From: Pseudomonas oryzae
GTDB taxonomy: Bacteria; Pseudomonadota; Gammaproteobacteria; Pseudomonadales; Pseudomonadaceae
NCBI RefSeq assembly: GCF_900104805.1
Contig: NZ_LT629751.1
Span: forward strand, 4,390,001-4,454,000
Length of the DNA: 64,000 bases
Direction: 5' to 3'
Shown here: positions 27,800 to 38,289 of the stretch, piece after piece
Layout: every line of letters starts with the position of its first letter
How positions within the stretch are numbered: the first letter of the stretch is position 1
Program-made: the position numbers and the translations under genes
The notes under the pieces: generated by a model
What the model was told of the DNA's origin: nothing
Database searches by the model: none
The model's input: the letters and a program-made list of their open reading frames with translations, nothing else

Positions 27800-27928
27800 G
27801 GCAGGCATACGCGGGTTCACCGGCAGGTCGGGCAATCATGACACAAGCGCCGGGTCAATCCCATGGCCGCGGAGGTCCATCATCGCCGGCGACGCGGCGA
27901 GGCAGTTGTCCTGCACCGGTCTAAGTAG

Positions 27929-27940
27929 GACAATTGTCCG
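27929..27940. promoter_or_regulatory. GGACAATTGTCC palindrome in the hemA upstream gap
   Basis: A perfect 12-bp palindrome lies 26 bases before the hemA start codon, in the divergent gap with the TPR lipoprotein gene. Its position near a probable hemA start point suggests an operator, but the protein is unknown. Confidence 0.35.
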
Positions 27941-27966
27941 CTTTCAGGTCACCTCAGCATCCCCGC

Positions 27967-29232
27967 ATGGCTTTTCTCGCCCTCGGCATCAACCACAAAA
28001 CCGCATCGGTGGCGGTCCGCGAGCGCGTGGCCTTCGGCCCCGAGCAGCTGGTCGACGCCCTGCAGCAGCTGTGCCGGGTGACGCCGTGCCGCGAGGCGGC
28101 GATCCTCTCCACCTGCAACCGCAGCGAGCTGTATCTGGCGCTGGACGAGTCGCGCGCCGAGGCGATCCTGACCTGGCTGGCCGGCTATCACGGTCTCAAC
28201 CTCGACGAGCTGCGCGCCTGCGCCTACATCCATCAGGACGACGCTGCCGTGCGCCACATGATGCGCGTGGCCTGCGGCCTGGATTCGATGATCCTCGGCG
28301 AGCCGCAGATCCTCGGCCAGATGAAGGACGCCTACGCCACCGCGCGCGAGGCCGGCACCCTGGGGCCGCTGCTCGGCCGCCTGTTCCAGGCCACCTTCAG
28401 CACCGCCAAGACCGTGCGCACCGACACCCGCATCGGCGAGAACCCGGTGTCGGTGGCCTTCGCCGCGGTGAGCCTGGCCAAGCAGATCTTCAGCGACCTG
28501 CAGCGCAGCCAGGCGCTGCTGATCGGCGCCGGCGAGACCATCGCCCTGGTCGCCCGCCACCTGCACGAGCAGGGGGTCAAGCGCATCGTGGTGGCCAACC
28601 GCACCCTCGAACGCGCCAGCGCGCTGGCCAGCGAGGTCGGCGGCCATGCCGTGCTGCTGTCGGCGATTCCCGAGGAGCTGGTGGGCAGCGACATCGTCAT
28701 CAGCTCCACCGCCAGCCCGCTGCCGATCCTCGGCAAGGGCGCGGTGGAGAGTGCGCTGAAGAAGCGCAAGCACCGCCCGGTGTTCATGGTCGACATCGCC
28801 GTGCCGCGCGACATCGAGCCCGAGGTCGGCGAGCTGGACGACGTCTACCTGTACACCGTCGACGACCTCCACGAGGTGATCGCCGAGAACCTGCGCAACC
28901 GCCAGGACGCCGCGCGCGCCGCCGAGGAGCTGGTGCTCACCGGGGTCGGCGAGTTCATGCTGCGCCTGCGCGAGCGCGACAGCCTCGACCTGCTGCGCAG
29001 CTACCGCCAGCGCGCCGAGCAGCTGCGTGACGACGAACTGGCCAAGGCCCTGCGCCTGCTCGGCAACGGCACGCCGGCCGAGGAGGCCCTGGCCCAGCTG
29101 GCGCGCGGGCTGACCAACAAGCTGCTGCATGCGCCCAGCGTGCAACTGAAGAAGTTTTCCGCCGCCGGCCGCCAGGATGCGCTGGCCGTGGCCCAGGAAC
29201 TGCTCGACCTCGACGGCGAGCAGCATCGCTAA
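27967..29232 (+). CDS. hemA: Glutamyl-tRNA reductase
   Basis: Reduces glutamyl-tRNA(Glu) to glutamate-1-semialdehyde, the first step of C5-pathway heme synthesis. The 421-residue enzyme has the catalytic Cys50 in [26 protein letters not shown] and the NADPH-binding [13 protein letters not shown] follow, and a C-terminal dimerisation helix ends it. The start at 27967 gives the family N-terminus [15 protein letters not shown]. It leads an operon-like series with prfA, prmC, moeB, murI; hemA-prfA-prmC is a widely conserved order. Confidence 0.95.
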   Translation: MAFLALGINHKTASVAVRERVAFGPEQLVDALQQLCRVTPCREAAILSTCNRSELYLALDESRAEAILTWLAGYHGLNLDELRACAYIHQDDAAVRHMMRVACGLDSMILGEPQILGQMKDAYATAREAGTLGPLLGRLFQATFSTAKTVRTDTRIGENPVSVAFAAVSLAKQIFSDLQRSQALLIGAGETIALVARHLHEQGVKRIVVANRTLERASALASEVGGHAVLLSAIPEELVGSDIVISSTASPLPILGKGAVESALKKRKHRPVFMVDIAVPRDIEPEVGELDDVYLYTVDDLHEVIAENLRNRQDAARAAEELVLTGVGEFMLRLRERDSLDLLRSYRQRAEQLRDDELAKALRLLGNGTPAEEALAQLARGLTNKLLHAPSVQLKKFSAAGRQDALAVAQELLDLDGEQHR

Positions 29233-29288
29233 CGCCCCCGCGTGCCGTGGCAGCCAGCCGCGGCACCAGCCATGGTGAAACCGCACCG

Positions 29289-30371
29289 ATGAAAGCCTCG
29301 CTGCTGAACAAGCTCGACACCCTGCAGGACCGTTTCGAGGAGCTGACCGCGCTGCTCGGCGATGCCGAGGTGATCAGCGATCAGACGAAATTCCGTGCCT
29401 ACTCGCGCGAATACGCAGAGATCGAGCCGGTGATCGAGGCCTTCCGCGCCTTTCGCAAGGTGCAGGGCGACCTCGAGGGTGCCCAGGCGCTGCTCAAGGA
29501 CAGCGACCCCGACCTACGCGAGATGGCCGAGGAGGAAGTCGCCGCGGCCAAGGCCCAGCTCGAGACGCTGGAGGCCAACCTGCAGCGCATGCTGCTGCCC
29601 AAGGACCCCAACGACGGTCGCAACGTGTTCCTCGAGATCCGCGCCGGCACCGGCGGCGACGAGGCGGCGATCTTCTCCGGCGACCTGTTCCGCATGTACT
29701 CGCGCTATGCCGAGCGCCAGGGCTGGCGCGTCGAGATCCTCTCCGAGAACGAGGGCGAGCACGGTGGCTACAAGGAGGTGATCGCCCGCGTCGAGGGCGA
29801 CAACGTCTACGCCAAGCTCAAGTTCGAGTCCGGCGCCCATCGCGTGCAGCGCGTGCCGGAAACCGAGTCGCAGGGGCGCATCCACACCTCGGCCTGCACC
29901 GTGGCGGTGCTGCCCGAGCCGGACGAGCAGGCGGCCATCGAGATCAACCCGGCCGACCTGCGCATCGATACCTACCGCGCTTCGGGCGCCGGCGGTCAGC
30001 ACGTCAACAAGACCGAGTCGGCGATCCGCATCACCCACATGCCCTCGGGCATCGTGGTCGAGTGCCAGGAAGAGCGCTCGCAGCACAAGAACCGCGCCAA
30101 GGCCATGGCCTGGCTGGCGGCCAAGCTGCAGGACCAGCAGGACGCCGCGGCGCACAAGGAGATCTCCGAGACCCGCAAGCTGCTGGTCGGTTCGGGTGAC
30201 CGCTCCGAGCGCATCCGCACCTACAACTTCCCGCAGGGCCGGGTCACCGACCACCGCATCAACCTGACCCTCTACTCGCTGGGCGAGGTCATGGGCGGCG
30301 CGGTGGAACAGGTGATCGAGCCGCTGCTGCAGGAGTACCAGGCCGACCAGCTGGCGGCGCTTGGCGATTGA
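29289..30371 (+). CDS. prfA: Peptide chain release factor 1
   Basis: Recognises UAA and UAG stop codons and triggers peptide release. The 360-residue protein has the PxT-type tripeptide as PET (190-192) and the catalytic GGQ at 235-237 in [29 protein letters not shown] and [10 protein letters not shown] are further RF1 signatures. Gln237 is the residue that PrmC, encoded next, methylates. The start at 29289 is the family one; 14 extra residues from an upstream ATG are not. Confidence 0.96.
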   Translation: MKASLLNKLDTLQDRFEELTALLGDAEVISDQTKFRAYSREYAEIEPVIEAFRAFRKVQGDLEGAQALLKDSDPDLREMAEEEVAAAKAQLETLEANLQRMLLPKDPNDGRNVFLEIRAGTGGDEAAIFSGDLFRMYSRYAERQGWRVEILSENEGEHGGYKEVIARVEGDNVYAKLKFESGAHRVQRVPETESQGRIHTSACTVAVLPEPDEQAAIEINPADLRIDTYRASGAGGQHVNKTESAIRITHMPSGIVVECQEERSQHKNRAKAMAWLAAKLQDQQDAAAHKEISETRKLLVGSGDRSERIRTYNFPQGRVTDHRINLTLYSLGEVMGGAVEQVIEPLLQEYQADQLAALGD

Positions 30372-30399
30372 GATTTTCTCTTTACCGGCTGCCGTCAAT

Positions 30400-30485
30400 C
30401 GTAGGGTAGAAAACTCGCGCAGCGATTTTCTACCGTCACCACCGGCGCCTCTGGTGGACAACGCTGCGCGGTTGTCCACCCTACG
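30400..30485. repeat. Intergenic double-hairpin element with TAGGGT ends (copy A)
   Basis: An 86-base element bounded by CGTAGGGT and ACCCTACG (8-bp terminal inverted repeat) in the 147-base gap between prfA and prmC. Inside are two hairpins. TAGAAAA(C)TCG pairs with CGATTTTCTA around a CGCAG loop. GGTGGACAAC pairs exactly with GTTGTCCACC around GCTGCGCG. The design matches copy B near clpB, though the stem sequences differ. It looks like a REP/MITE-type intergenic repeat. Confidence 0.65.
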
Positions 30486-30518
30486 TTCGAACGCGCCTCC
30501 CTCCGGAGAAGGCAGCTG

Positions 30519-31364
30519 ATGCCCACTATCGAAGCTCTGTTGAACAGCGCCGAGCTGCCCGACTCGCCAAGCGCCCGCCTGGACGCCGAGCTGCTGCTCG
30601 CCCACGTGCTCGGCAAGCCGCGCAGCTACCTGCGCACCTGGCCGGAGCGCGAGCCCGACGCTGCGCAGTGCGCCGCCTTTGCCGCACTGCTGGCGCGTCG
30701 CTGTCAGGGCGAGCCGGTCGCCTACCTGCTCGGCCGCCAGGGTTTCTGGAGCCTGGAGCTGGAGGTGGCGCCGCACACCCTGATTCCCCGTCCGGACACC
30801 GAACTGCTGGTCGAGACCGCGCTGGCGCTGGGGCCGCAGGGCCCCGCGCGGGTGCTCGACCTCGGCACCGGCAGCGGTGCCATTGCCCTGGCGCTGGCCA
30901 GCGAGCGGCCGGCCTGGCAGGTGCTCGGTGTCGACCGAGTGGCCGAGGCGGTGGCGCTCGCCGAGCGCAACCGCGCGCGCCTCGGGCTGGACAATGCCCG
31001 CTTCGTCGAGAGCCTGTGGTTCGCCGCGCTGGGCGGTGAGCGGTTCCGGCTGATCGTCGGCAACCCGCCATACATCGCCGCCGAAGACCCGCACTTGGCG
31101 CAGGGCGACGTACGCTTCGAGCCGGCCAGCGCGTTGGTGGCCGGCCGTGACGGGCTGGACGACATTCGCCTGATCGTGCGTGAGGCGCCGGAGCATCTGG
31201 ACGCCGGTGGCTGGTTGCTGCTCGAGCATGGCTACGATCAGGCCGAGGCGGTGCGCGCGCTGTTCGCCGCCCGCGGTTTCGTCGCCGTGGAAAGCCGCCG
31301 CGATCTCGGCGGCCACGAGCGCATCACCCTCGGCCAGTGGCAGGGAGGCAGCGATGCTGAGTGA
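30519..31364 (+). CDS. prmC: Release factor glutamine methyltransferase
   Basis: Uses S-adenosylmethionine to methylate the GGQ glutamine of RF1 and RF2. The 281-residue protein has a helical N-terminal domain, the SAM-binding loop LDLGTGSGAIAL (about 114-125) and the catalytic NPPYI (182-186). CCGGAG precedes the ATG by 9 bases. It follows prfA across a repeat element and overlaps the next gene by 11 bases. Confidence 0.95.
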   Translation: MPTIEALLNSAELPDSPSARLDAELLLAHVLGKPRSYLRTWPEREPDAAQCAAFAALLARRCQGEPVAYLLGRQGFWSLELEVAPHTLIPRPDTELLVETALALGPQGPARVLDLGTGSGAIALALASERPAWQVLGVDRVAEAVALAERNRARLGLDNARFVESLWFAALGGERFRLIVGNPPYIAAEDPHLAQGDVRFEPASALVAGRDGLDDIRLIVREAPEHLDAGGWLLLEHGYDQAEAVRALFAARGFVAVESRRDLGGHERITLGQWQGGSDAE

Positions 31365-32112
31365 CGATGAACTGCTGCGCTACAGCCGGCAGATCCTGCT
31401 GAAGCAGGTCGACATCGATGGCCAGTTGCGTATCCGTGCCGGCAAGGTGCTGGTGGTCGGCCTCGGTGGCCTCGGCTCGCCGGTGGCGCTGTACCTGGCC
31501 GCTGCCGGGGTCGGCGAGCTGCACCTGGCCGACTTCGACACGGTCGACCTGACCAACCTGCAGCGCCAGGTGATCCACGACAGCAATAATGTCGGCCAGG
31601 CCAAGGTCGACTCGGCGATGGCGCGTCTGGCGGCCATCAACCCCCATGTGCGGCTGCTGCCGCTGCGCCAGGCGCTGGACGCCGATACGCTGTCCGCCGC
31701 GGTGGCGGCGGTCGACGTGGTGGTCGACTGCTGCGACAACTTCACCACCCGCGCCGCGGTCAACGCCGCCTGCGTCGCCGCCGGCCGGCCGCTGGTGTCC
31801 GGCGCGGCGATCCGCCTCGAGGGCCAGCTGTCGGTGTTCGATCCGCGCAACGCCGCCAGCCCCTGCTACCACTGCCTGTACGGCGCCGGCAGCGAGGCCG
31901 AGCTGACCTGCAGCGAGGCCGGCGTGCTCGGCCCGCTGGTGGGGCTGGTCGGCAGCCTGCAGGCGCTGGAGACGCTCAAGCTCTTGGCCGGCTTCGGCGA
32001 GCCGCTGGTCGGCCGCCTGCTGCTGGTCGATGCGCTGGGCAGCCGTTTCCGCGAGCTGCGCGTCAAGCGCGACCCGCAGTGCCCGGTCTGCGGAGGGCGG
32101 CATGGCCAGTGA
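31354..32112 (+). CDS. moeB: MoeB/ThiF-type adenylyltransferase
   Basis: E1-like enzyme of 252 residues that adenylates the C-terminal glycine of a ubiquitin-like sulfur carrier; MoeB serves molybdopterin synthase. The nucleotide loop is [21 protein letters not shown], followed by [13 protein letters not shown] and DCCDNFTTR. Zinc ligands are CYHC in the middle and CPVC at the C-terminus. No rhodanese domain is attached. It overlaps prmC and murI by 11 bases each, so the three are tightly coupled. ThiF cannot be excluded by sequence alone, but this position in pseudomonads is occupied by moeB. Confidence 0.88.
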   Translation: MLSDDELLRYSRQILLKQVDIDGQLRIRAGKVLVVGLGGLGSPVALYLAAAGVGELHLADFDTVDLTNLQRQVIHDSNNVGQAKVDSAMARLAAINPHVRLLPLRQALDADTLSAAVAAVDVVVDCCDNFTTRAAVNAACVAAGRPLVSGAAIRLEGQLSVFDPRNAASPCYHCLYGAGSEAELTCSEAGVLGPLVGLVGSLQALETLKLLAGFGEPLVGRLLLVDALGSRFRELRVKRDPQCPVCGGRHGQ

Positions 32113-32896
32113 GGCCCCGGTCGGCGTGTTCGACTCCGGGGTCGGTGGTCTGTCGGTGCTCGGCGAGCTGCGTGCGCGTCTGCCCCGCGAGTCGCTGCTC
32201 TACGTCGCCGACAGCGGTCACGTGCCCTACGGCGAGAAGAGCCCCGACTACATCCGCGAACGCTGCCGGCGCATCGCCGATTTCCTGCTGACACAGGGCG
32301 CCAAGGCGCTGGTGGTGGCCTGCAACACCGCCACGGTGGCGGCGGTGGGCGAGTTGCGCGAGCGCCATCCCGGCCTGCCGATCGTCGGCATGGAGCCGGC
32401 GGTCAAGCCGGCGGCGGCGGCGACCCGCAGTGGCGTGGTCGGCGTGCTGGCCACTACCGGCACGCTGCGGAGCGCCCGGTTCGCCGCCCTGCTGGATCGC
32501 TTCGCCAGCGACGTGCGGGTGGTCACCCAGCCCTGCCCTGGGCTGGTCGAGTGCGTCGAGCAGGGCGCGCTGACGGCGCCGGCGACCCGCACGCTGCTCG
32601 AAGCCTACGTGCAACCGCTGCTGGCGCAGGGTTGCGATACCCTGATCCTCGGCTGCACCCACTATCCCTTTCTCAAACCGCTGCTGCGCCAACTGGTGCC
32701 GAGCGGCGTCGAACTGATCGACACCGGGGCTGCGGTGGCGCGCCAGCTCGAACGCCTGCTCGCCGAGCACGAGCTGCTCGCCGCGGGCGCGGCGCAGCCG
32801 ACACACTTCTGGTCCAGTGGCGATCCGCAGGCTCTGGCGCGCGTGCTGCCGGTGCTGTGGGGCGAAGCGGCGCCGGTGGCGGCGCTGGAAGTCTGA
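32102..32896 (+). CDS. murI: Glutamate racemase
   Basis: Makes D-glutamate for peptidoglycan. The 264-residue protein has the catalytic cysteine pair of the family: ACNTAT (Cys74) and LGCTHYPF in the second half. [10 protein letters not shown] (11-20) and [13 protein letters not shown] are substrate-binding stretches. The ATG at 32102 has GGAGG 6 bases before it and overlaps the upstream gene; a longer frame from 32030 is a reading through moeB. Confidence 0.95.
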   Translation: MASEAPVGVFDSGVGGLSVLGELRARLPRESLLYVADSGHVPYGEKSPDYIRERCRRIADFLLTQGAKALVVACNTATVAAVGELRERHPGLPIVGMEPAVKPAAAATRSGVVGVLATTGTLRSARFAALLDRFASDVRVVTQPCPGLVECVEQGALTAPATRTLLEAYVQPLLAQGCDTLILGCTHYPFLKPLLRQLVPSGVELIDTGAAVARQLERLLAEHELLAAGAAQPTHFWSSGDPQALARVLPVLWGEAAPVAALEV

Positions 32897-32928
32897 AGCA
32901 CGTCGTTTCCGTTGCGCGCTGGCGCTCC

Positions 32929-32934
32929 TATACT
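32929..32934 (+). promoter_or_regulatory. Probable -10 element of pagL
   Basis: TATACT lies about 93 bases before the pagL start codon, after the murI stop. The -35 at 17-base spacing (TTTCCG) is poor, so regulation by an activator is possible. Confidence 0.35.
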
Positions 32935-33026
32935 TGCTTCACAAGTGTTACACCCGAGCTGCCACAGATACTTCACAAAGACAGACGGGAGATGTTTTCT
33001 CGCCAATGGAACAAGGAATTCCTCTC

Positions 33027-33542
33027 ATGAAGCGATTGCTGAGCGTCACCGCTGTACTGGCAACGGCCCTGGGCGCGAGCGCACCGGCCAGCGCCTGGGA
33101 CGTCACCCTGGCCGCCGGTGTGACCCGCGAGTCCACCGAGGTGGTGCGCCTGGGCTTGCAGCAGGACTTCGGTCGCAGCTGGTGGCAGAGCTCCACCGGC
33201 CAGCTGACCGGCTACTGGGATGGCGGCTACACCTACTGGTTCGGCGACAAGAGCGCCAGCAACCACAGCCTGTCGTTCGCCCCGGTGTTCGTCTACGAGT
33301 TCGCCGGCGAGAACGTGCGCCCCTACATCGAGGCCGGTATCGGCGTGGCCTTCTTCGAGAGCACCGAGTTCGAGGAGCACGACCTGAGCACATCTTTCCA
33401 GTTCGAGGATCGCCTCGGCTTCGGCCTGCGCTTCGCCGGGCAGGAAGTCGGCCTGCGCGCCATCCACTACTCCAATGCGGGGATCAAGAATCCCAACGAC
33501 GGCGCCGAGACCTATACGCTGCACTACCGCACCGCGTTCTGA
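33027..33542 (+). CDS. pagL: Lipid A 3-O-deacylase
   Basis: Outer-membrane enzyme that removes the 3-O-linked acyl chain from lipid A, modifying endotoxin. The 171-residue precursor has a signal peptide ending ASA before WDVTLA (cleavage after residue 23). The remainder is an eight-strand beta barrel ending in a C-terminal Phe. The catalytic His147 and Ser149 are in AIHYSNAGI and Glu161 lies in ETYTL, spaced as in the known Pseudomonas enzyme. It follows murI after a 130-base gap and has its own terminator. An upstream ATG at 33006 is possible but less likely. Confidence 0.92.
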   Translation: MKRLLSVTAVLATALGASAPASAWDVTLAAGVTRESTEVVRLGLQQDFGRSWWQSSTGQLTGYWDGGYTYWFGDKSASNHSLSFAPVFVYEFAGENVRPYIEAGIGVAFFESTEFEEHDLSTSFQFEDRLGFGLRFAGQEVGLRAIHYSNAGIKNPNDGAETYTLHYRTAF

Positions 33543-33557
33543 GACGCTGCAGACGAC

Positions 33558-33584
33558 AAAAAGCCGGGAGATTCCCGGCTTTTT
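33558..33584 (+). terminator. Terminator after pagL
   Basis: A stem AAAAAGCCGGG against CCCGGCTTTTT with a 5-base loop and flanking T residues, 15 bases past the pagL stop. Confidence 0.92.
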
Positions 33585-33679
33585 CGTTTCTGCGCGGCAG
33601 ACTCAGGCGCTGCCGGTCCCCACCTGGCGGGCGGGCTCTGCGCGCGGAACCCGCGCCGCGCGAGTCCTGCGCGACCTCG

Positions 33680-34690
<1,011 letters not shown>

Positions 34691-34713
34691 TCAGGCTAAT
34701 CCTTGGACTCAAC

Positions 34714-34740
34714 TTGTACAATGCCATAATTCTGTATAAT
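34714..34740. promoter_or_regulatory. Direct repeats TTGTACAAT / CTGTATAAT in a divergent promoter
   Basis: Two 9-bp repeats matching at 7 positions start 18 bases apart (34714 and 34732); the first contains the palindrome TTGTACAA. The second includes TATAAT, a good -10 for transcription of the TIGR01777 gene, with TTGTAC as a -35 at a short 15-base spacing. Overlap of repeat and promoter suggests a repressor or MerR-type site. Confidence 0.45.
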
Positions 34741-34860
34741 ACGCTTCGGTCCACTCCAGCCATGAACCCGGCTATTGGCAGGCTACTGCCGCCTGGCCGG
34801 TAATTCCAGTGTGGACCACACTCTGAACTGACGCATGCAGGTAGAGAAGGAGATACGGCC

Positions 34861-35763
34861 GTGCGCATTCTGCTGACCGGCGGTACCGGACTGATCGGAC
34901 GGGCACTGTGCCGCCTTTGGGCTGCGCAGGGGCACGAGTTGCTGGTGTGGAGCCGCCGCCCCGCTGAGGTGGCCGAGCTGTGCAGCGGCGCGCGGGGTGT
35001 CGGTCGTCTGCAGGAGTTGGATGGCGAGGCGATGCCGGACGCGGTGGTGAACCTGGCGGGAGCGCCGATCGCCGACCGGCCGTGGACCGCCGCGCGGCGC
35101 CGCCTGCTGTGGGAAAGTCGGGTGACCCTGACCCGGCAGCTGGTCGACTGGCTGGCCAGCCGACCGCTCAAGCCTCGCGTGCTGCTGTCCGGTTCGGCGG
35201 TCGGCTGGTACGGCGATGGCGGCGAGCGCCGCCTCAGCGAGGACAGTGCCGCCGGGGGCGAGGACTTCGGCAGCGAGCTGTGCTTCGCCTGGGAAGGCGA
35301 GGCGCGGCGCGCCGAAGAGCTGGGCGTCCGCGTGGTGCTGATTCGCACCGCGCCGGTGCTGGCGCGCGAGGGCGGCATGCTGGGACGCCTGTTGCCGCCG
35401 TTCCGCCTGGGCCTGGGCGGGCGTCTGGGCAGCGGCCGGCAGTGGATGCCATGGATCCACATCGAGGACGAGGTCGGCCTGATCGACTTTCTTTTGCAGC
35501 ACGAGGAATGCAGCGGTCCCTATAATGCCTGCGCGCCGAACGCGGTGCGCAACGCCGAGTTCACCCGCATCCTGGCCCGCGTGCTGCACCGTCCGGCGCT
35601 GTTGCCCGCTCCGGCCTGCGTGCTGCGCCTGGTACTCGGCGAGATGGCCGGTCTGCTGCTCGGTGGCCAGCATCTGCAGCCGCTGCGCGCCATGGAAGCG
35701 GGCTACCAGTTTCGTTTTTCCGACCTGGAGACGGCCCTGGCCGATCTGCTGGGCTCTCACTGA
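34861..35763 (+). CDS. TIGR01777-family NAD-dependent epimerase/dehydratase
   Basis: Short-chain dehydrogenase-related protein of 300 residues. The nucleotide-binding [11 protein letters not shown] (residues 6-16) starts the protein and [13 protein letters not shown] is the family signature. [14 protein letters not shown] replaces the usual catalytic Tyr-x3-Lys region, and the C-terminal DUF1731-type helix domain ends [13 protein letters not shown]. The start is GTG with AAGGAG 9 bases upstream. It lies 11 bases before hemH, a constant pairing in pseudomonads. The substrate is unknown. Confidence 0.87.
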   Translation: MRILLTGGTGLIGRALCRLWAAQGHELLVWSRRPAEVAELCSGARGVGRLQELDGEAMPDAVVNLAGAPIADRPWTAARRRLLWESRVTLTRQLVDWLASRPLKPRVLLSGSAVGWYGDGGERRLSEDSAAGGEDFGSELCFAWEGEARRAEELGVRVVLIRTAPVLAREGGMLGRLLPPFRLGLGGRLGSGRQWMPWIHIEDEVGLIDFLLQHEECSGPYNACAPNAVRNAEFTRILARVLHRPALLPAPACVLRLVLGEMAGLLLGGQHLQPLRAMEAGYQFRFSDLETALADLLGSH

Positions 35764-35774
35764 CAAGGACATTC

Positions 35775-36800
35775 ATGACCGATCACGCGTTGCTGCTGGT
35801 CAACCTCGGTTCGCCAGCCTCCACCGCGGTGGCCGACGTGCGTCGCTACCTCAACCAGTTCCTGATGGACCCCCATGTCATCGACCTGCCCTGGCCGCTG
35901 CGCCGGCTGATCGTGGCGATGATCCTGATCCGGCGCCCGGCTGCCTCGGCCGAGGCCTATCGCTCGATCTGGTGGGCGGATGGCTCGCCACTGGTGGTGC
36001 TCAGCCGCCGCCTGCAGGCCAAGGTGGCGGAGCGCTGGAAGGACGGGCCGGTCGAACTGGCGATGCGCTACGGCGAACCCTCCATCGAGGGCGCCCTGCA
36101 GCGGCTGGCCGCTTCCGGGGCGCGCCGGGTGACCCTGGTGCCGCTGTATCCGCAGTTCGCCGACAGCACGGTGACCACCGTGGTCGAGGAGGCCAGACGG
36201 GTGCTGCTGGCTCGTAACCTCAAGCTGAAGATGGACGTGCTGCCGCCGTTCTACGACCAGCCGGAATACCTCGAAGCCCTGGCGGACAGCGCCCGGCCCT
36301 ATCTGGCGCAGGGCTTCGATCACCTGCTGCTCAGTTATCACGGTCTGCCCGAGCGGCATCTGCACAAGAGCGATCCCACCGGCGCGCACTGCCTGAGGGG
36401 CGATGACTGCTGCCAGCGTGCCAGCGGGGACGTCCTCGCCAGCTGCTATCGCGCCCAGTGCCTGCGTACCAGCAGCGGTTTTGCCCGGTACGCGGGGCTG
36501 CGGGATGAGCAGTGGTCGGTATCCTTCCAGTCACGCCTGGGGCGTGCCAAGTGGATCGAGCCCTACACCGAGGCGACGCTCGACGAGCTGGCCGGCAAGG
36601 GCGTGAAGAAACTGCTGGTGATGTGTCCGGCATTCGTCGCCGACTGCATCGAGACCCTCGAGGAGATCGGCGAGCGCGGACGCGAGCAGTTCCGCGAAGC
36701 CGGCGGCGAGGAGCTGGTGCTGGTGCCGTGCCTCAACGATCACCCGCAGTGGGTGGAGGCGCTGGTCCGGCTGTGCGAGCGCATGCCGCAGGAACTGTGA
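35775..36800 (+). CDS. hemH: Ferrochelatase
   Basis: Inserts iron into protoporphyrin IX, the last step of heme synthesis. The 341-residue protein begins [28 protein letters not shown]. It has [13 protein letters not shown] and the catalytic-histidine motif [32 protein letters not shown] near the C-terminus holds the second metal-side acidic residue. AAGGAC lies 5 bases before the ATG. It is transcribed with the upstream epimerase gene and ends at a long palindromic terminator. Confidence 0.95.
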   Translation: MTDHALLLVNLGSPASTAVADVRRYLNQFLMDPHVIDLPWPLRRLIVAMILIRRPAASAEAYRSIWWADGSPLVVLSRRLQAKVAERWKDGPVELAMRYGEPSIEGALQRLAASGARRVTLVPLYPQFADSTVTTVVEEARRVLLARNLKLKMDVLPPFYDQPEYLEALADSARPYLAQGFDHLLLSYHGLPERHLHKSDPTGAHCLRGDDCCQRASGDVLASCYRAQCLRTSSGFARYAGLRDEQWSVSFQSRLGRAKWIEPYTEATLDELAGKGVKKLLVMCPAFVADCIETLEEIGERGREQFREAGGEELVLVPCLNDHPQWVEALVRLCERMPQEL

Positions 36801-36810
36801 GCATCCGTCT

Positions 36811-36850
36811 GACATGACAAGGGCGACCCGCGGGTCGCCCTTGTCATGTC
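36811..36850. terminator. Bidirectional terminator, perfect 40-base palindrome
   Basis: Twenty bases from GACATGACAAGGGCG onward are followed immediately by their exact reverse complement, giving a 40-base perfect palindrome with no spare loop bases. It lies 10 bases past the hemH stop and 4 bases from the stop of the convergent transglycosylase gene, so it can serve both. Confidence 0.88.
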
Positions 36851-36854
36851 TGCG

Positions 36855-38183
36855 TCAGGGAAGCTGGCGCAACTGCTCGAGCAGGCGATGGTTGGGATAG
36901 CCATCGGCCGGCCAGCCCAGCTGCTGCTGGCTGGCGCGCACCGCCCGGCGGGTATTGGCGCCAATGATGCCATCCGGGGTGCCGGGGTCGAAGCCGCGCT
37001 GCGCCAGGCGCTCCTGCAGCTCGATACGCTCGCTGCGCGACAGCGGCCGCTCGCCGCGCGGCCAGCCGGCGAGAACCTGGCCACCGCCGTCGAAGCGCTC
37101 GGCGAGCAGGCTGATGGCCAGCGCGTAGGCGGTGGAGTTGTTGTACTTGAGGATGGTGCGGAAGTTGTCCTGCACCAGGAACGCCGGGCCGAGGTGACCG
37201 GCAGGCAGCAGCAGGGTGGCGTTCTGCTGGCGGGCGGCGTTGACCTGGGGCTGTTCAGCCAGCGGCCGGACGCCCAGTTGCAGCCATTCGCCGACCGTCT
37301 TGCGCACCTCCGGATCGGCCAGCGCATAGTCGAAGCCCTGTGGCAGGCGCACTTCCATGCCCCAGCCCTGGCCCGGTTGCCAGCCCGAAGCGCGCAGGTA
37401 GTTGGCGGTCGAGGCCAGGGCATCGGCGGTGGAGTCCCAGATATCGCGCCGGCCGTCGCCGTCGAAGTCCACCGCATGGCGCTGGTAGGTGGTCGGGATG
37501 AACTGGGTCTGGCCCATCGCCCCGGCCCAGGACCCCTGCATGCGCTCCGGTCGCACGTCGCCGTGCTGGAGGATCGCCAGAGCGGCGATCAACTGCTCCT
37601 GGGCGAACTGCGGGCGCCGCCCCTCGTGGGCGAGGGTGGCCAGCGAGCGGATCACGCTCATGTTGCCCATGTTGCTGCCGAAGTTGCTCTCCATGCCCCA
37701 TACCGCCACCAGCGCATGGCGCTCGACGCCGTAACGCTGTTCGATGGCGCGCAGGGTGCCGGCATGCTTGGCGAGCAGTTGCTTGCCCTTGACCACGCGC
37801 TGGGGGGAGACGGCACTGTCCAGATATTCCCACACCGGGCGGGCGAACTCCGGCTGACTGCGGTCGAGGCGGATCACCGCCGGGTCGGGGCTGACCCCCG
37901 CGAAGGCGCGGTCGAAGGTCTCGGCAGCGATACCGGTCGCCAGGGCGACGCGGCGGAAGTCTTCGCGCCACTGGCTGAAGCTGCGCGGCATGGCCGGCGC
38001 GGCAGCGACCGGCGCCGCGACAGACAGGCTGGCGGGCACGGCGGCTCCCAGTGTCGGCGCCGCTTGCAGGGTACGGTTGGCAGGAGGCTCGGCACAGGCG
38101 CTGAGCTGGACCACCGCCAGCAGCAGGGCACTGCTGCCGAACAGGCGCTGGCGCAACCGACGCCCGGCGGACAGATAAGGCAT
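36855..38183 (-). CDS. MltB-family lytic murein transglycosylase lipoprotein
   Basis: Cleaves the glycan strand of peptidoglycan to a 1,6-anhydro product. The 442-residue precursor has a lipoprotein signal with lipobox LSAC (Cys30). A Pro/Ala linker is followed by the SLT_2/MltB catalytic domain with the catalytic Glu165 in VWGMESNFG. QGSWAGAMGQTQFIP follows, and then a C-terminal peptidoglycan-binding domain (about residues 380-440, RSERIELQERLAQRGFD). The ATG at 38183 is chosen because the earlier in-frame ATG would put a long tail before the signal. It matches the larger MltB-like proteins of pseudomonads rather than the 36-kDa MltB. Confidence 0.9.
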   Translation of the reverse strand: MPYLSAGRRLRQRLFGSSALLLAVVQLSACAEPPANRTLQAAPTLGAAVPASLSVAAPVAAAPAMPRSFSQWREDFRRVALATGIAAETFDRAFAGVSPDPAVIRLDRSQPEFARPVWEYLDSAVSPQRVVKGKQLLAKHAGTLRAIEQRYGVERHALVAVWGMESNFGSNMGNMSVIRSLATLAHEGRRPQFAQEQLIAALAILQHGDVRPERMQGSWAGAMGQTQFIPTTYQRHAVDFDGDGRRDIWDSTADALASTANYLRASGWQPGQGWGMEVRLPQGFDYALADPEVRKTVGEWLQLGVRPLAEQPQVNAARQQNATLLLPAGHLGPAFLVQDNFRTILKYNNSTAYALAISLLAERFDGGGQVLAGWPRGERPLSRSERIELQERLAQRGFDPGTPDGIIGANTRRAVRASQQQLGWPADGYPNHRLLEQLRQLP

Positions 38184-38289
38184 GAACGACTTCCACGGCA
38201 AAGCGAAAACAGGGGACAACCTTAACACGCATGGACCACGTTGGCTTTACATGGCCTGCCGGAGATAGAGCTCGCCCGTCGGCTGGAGT

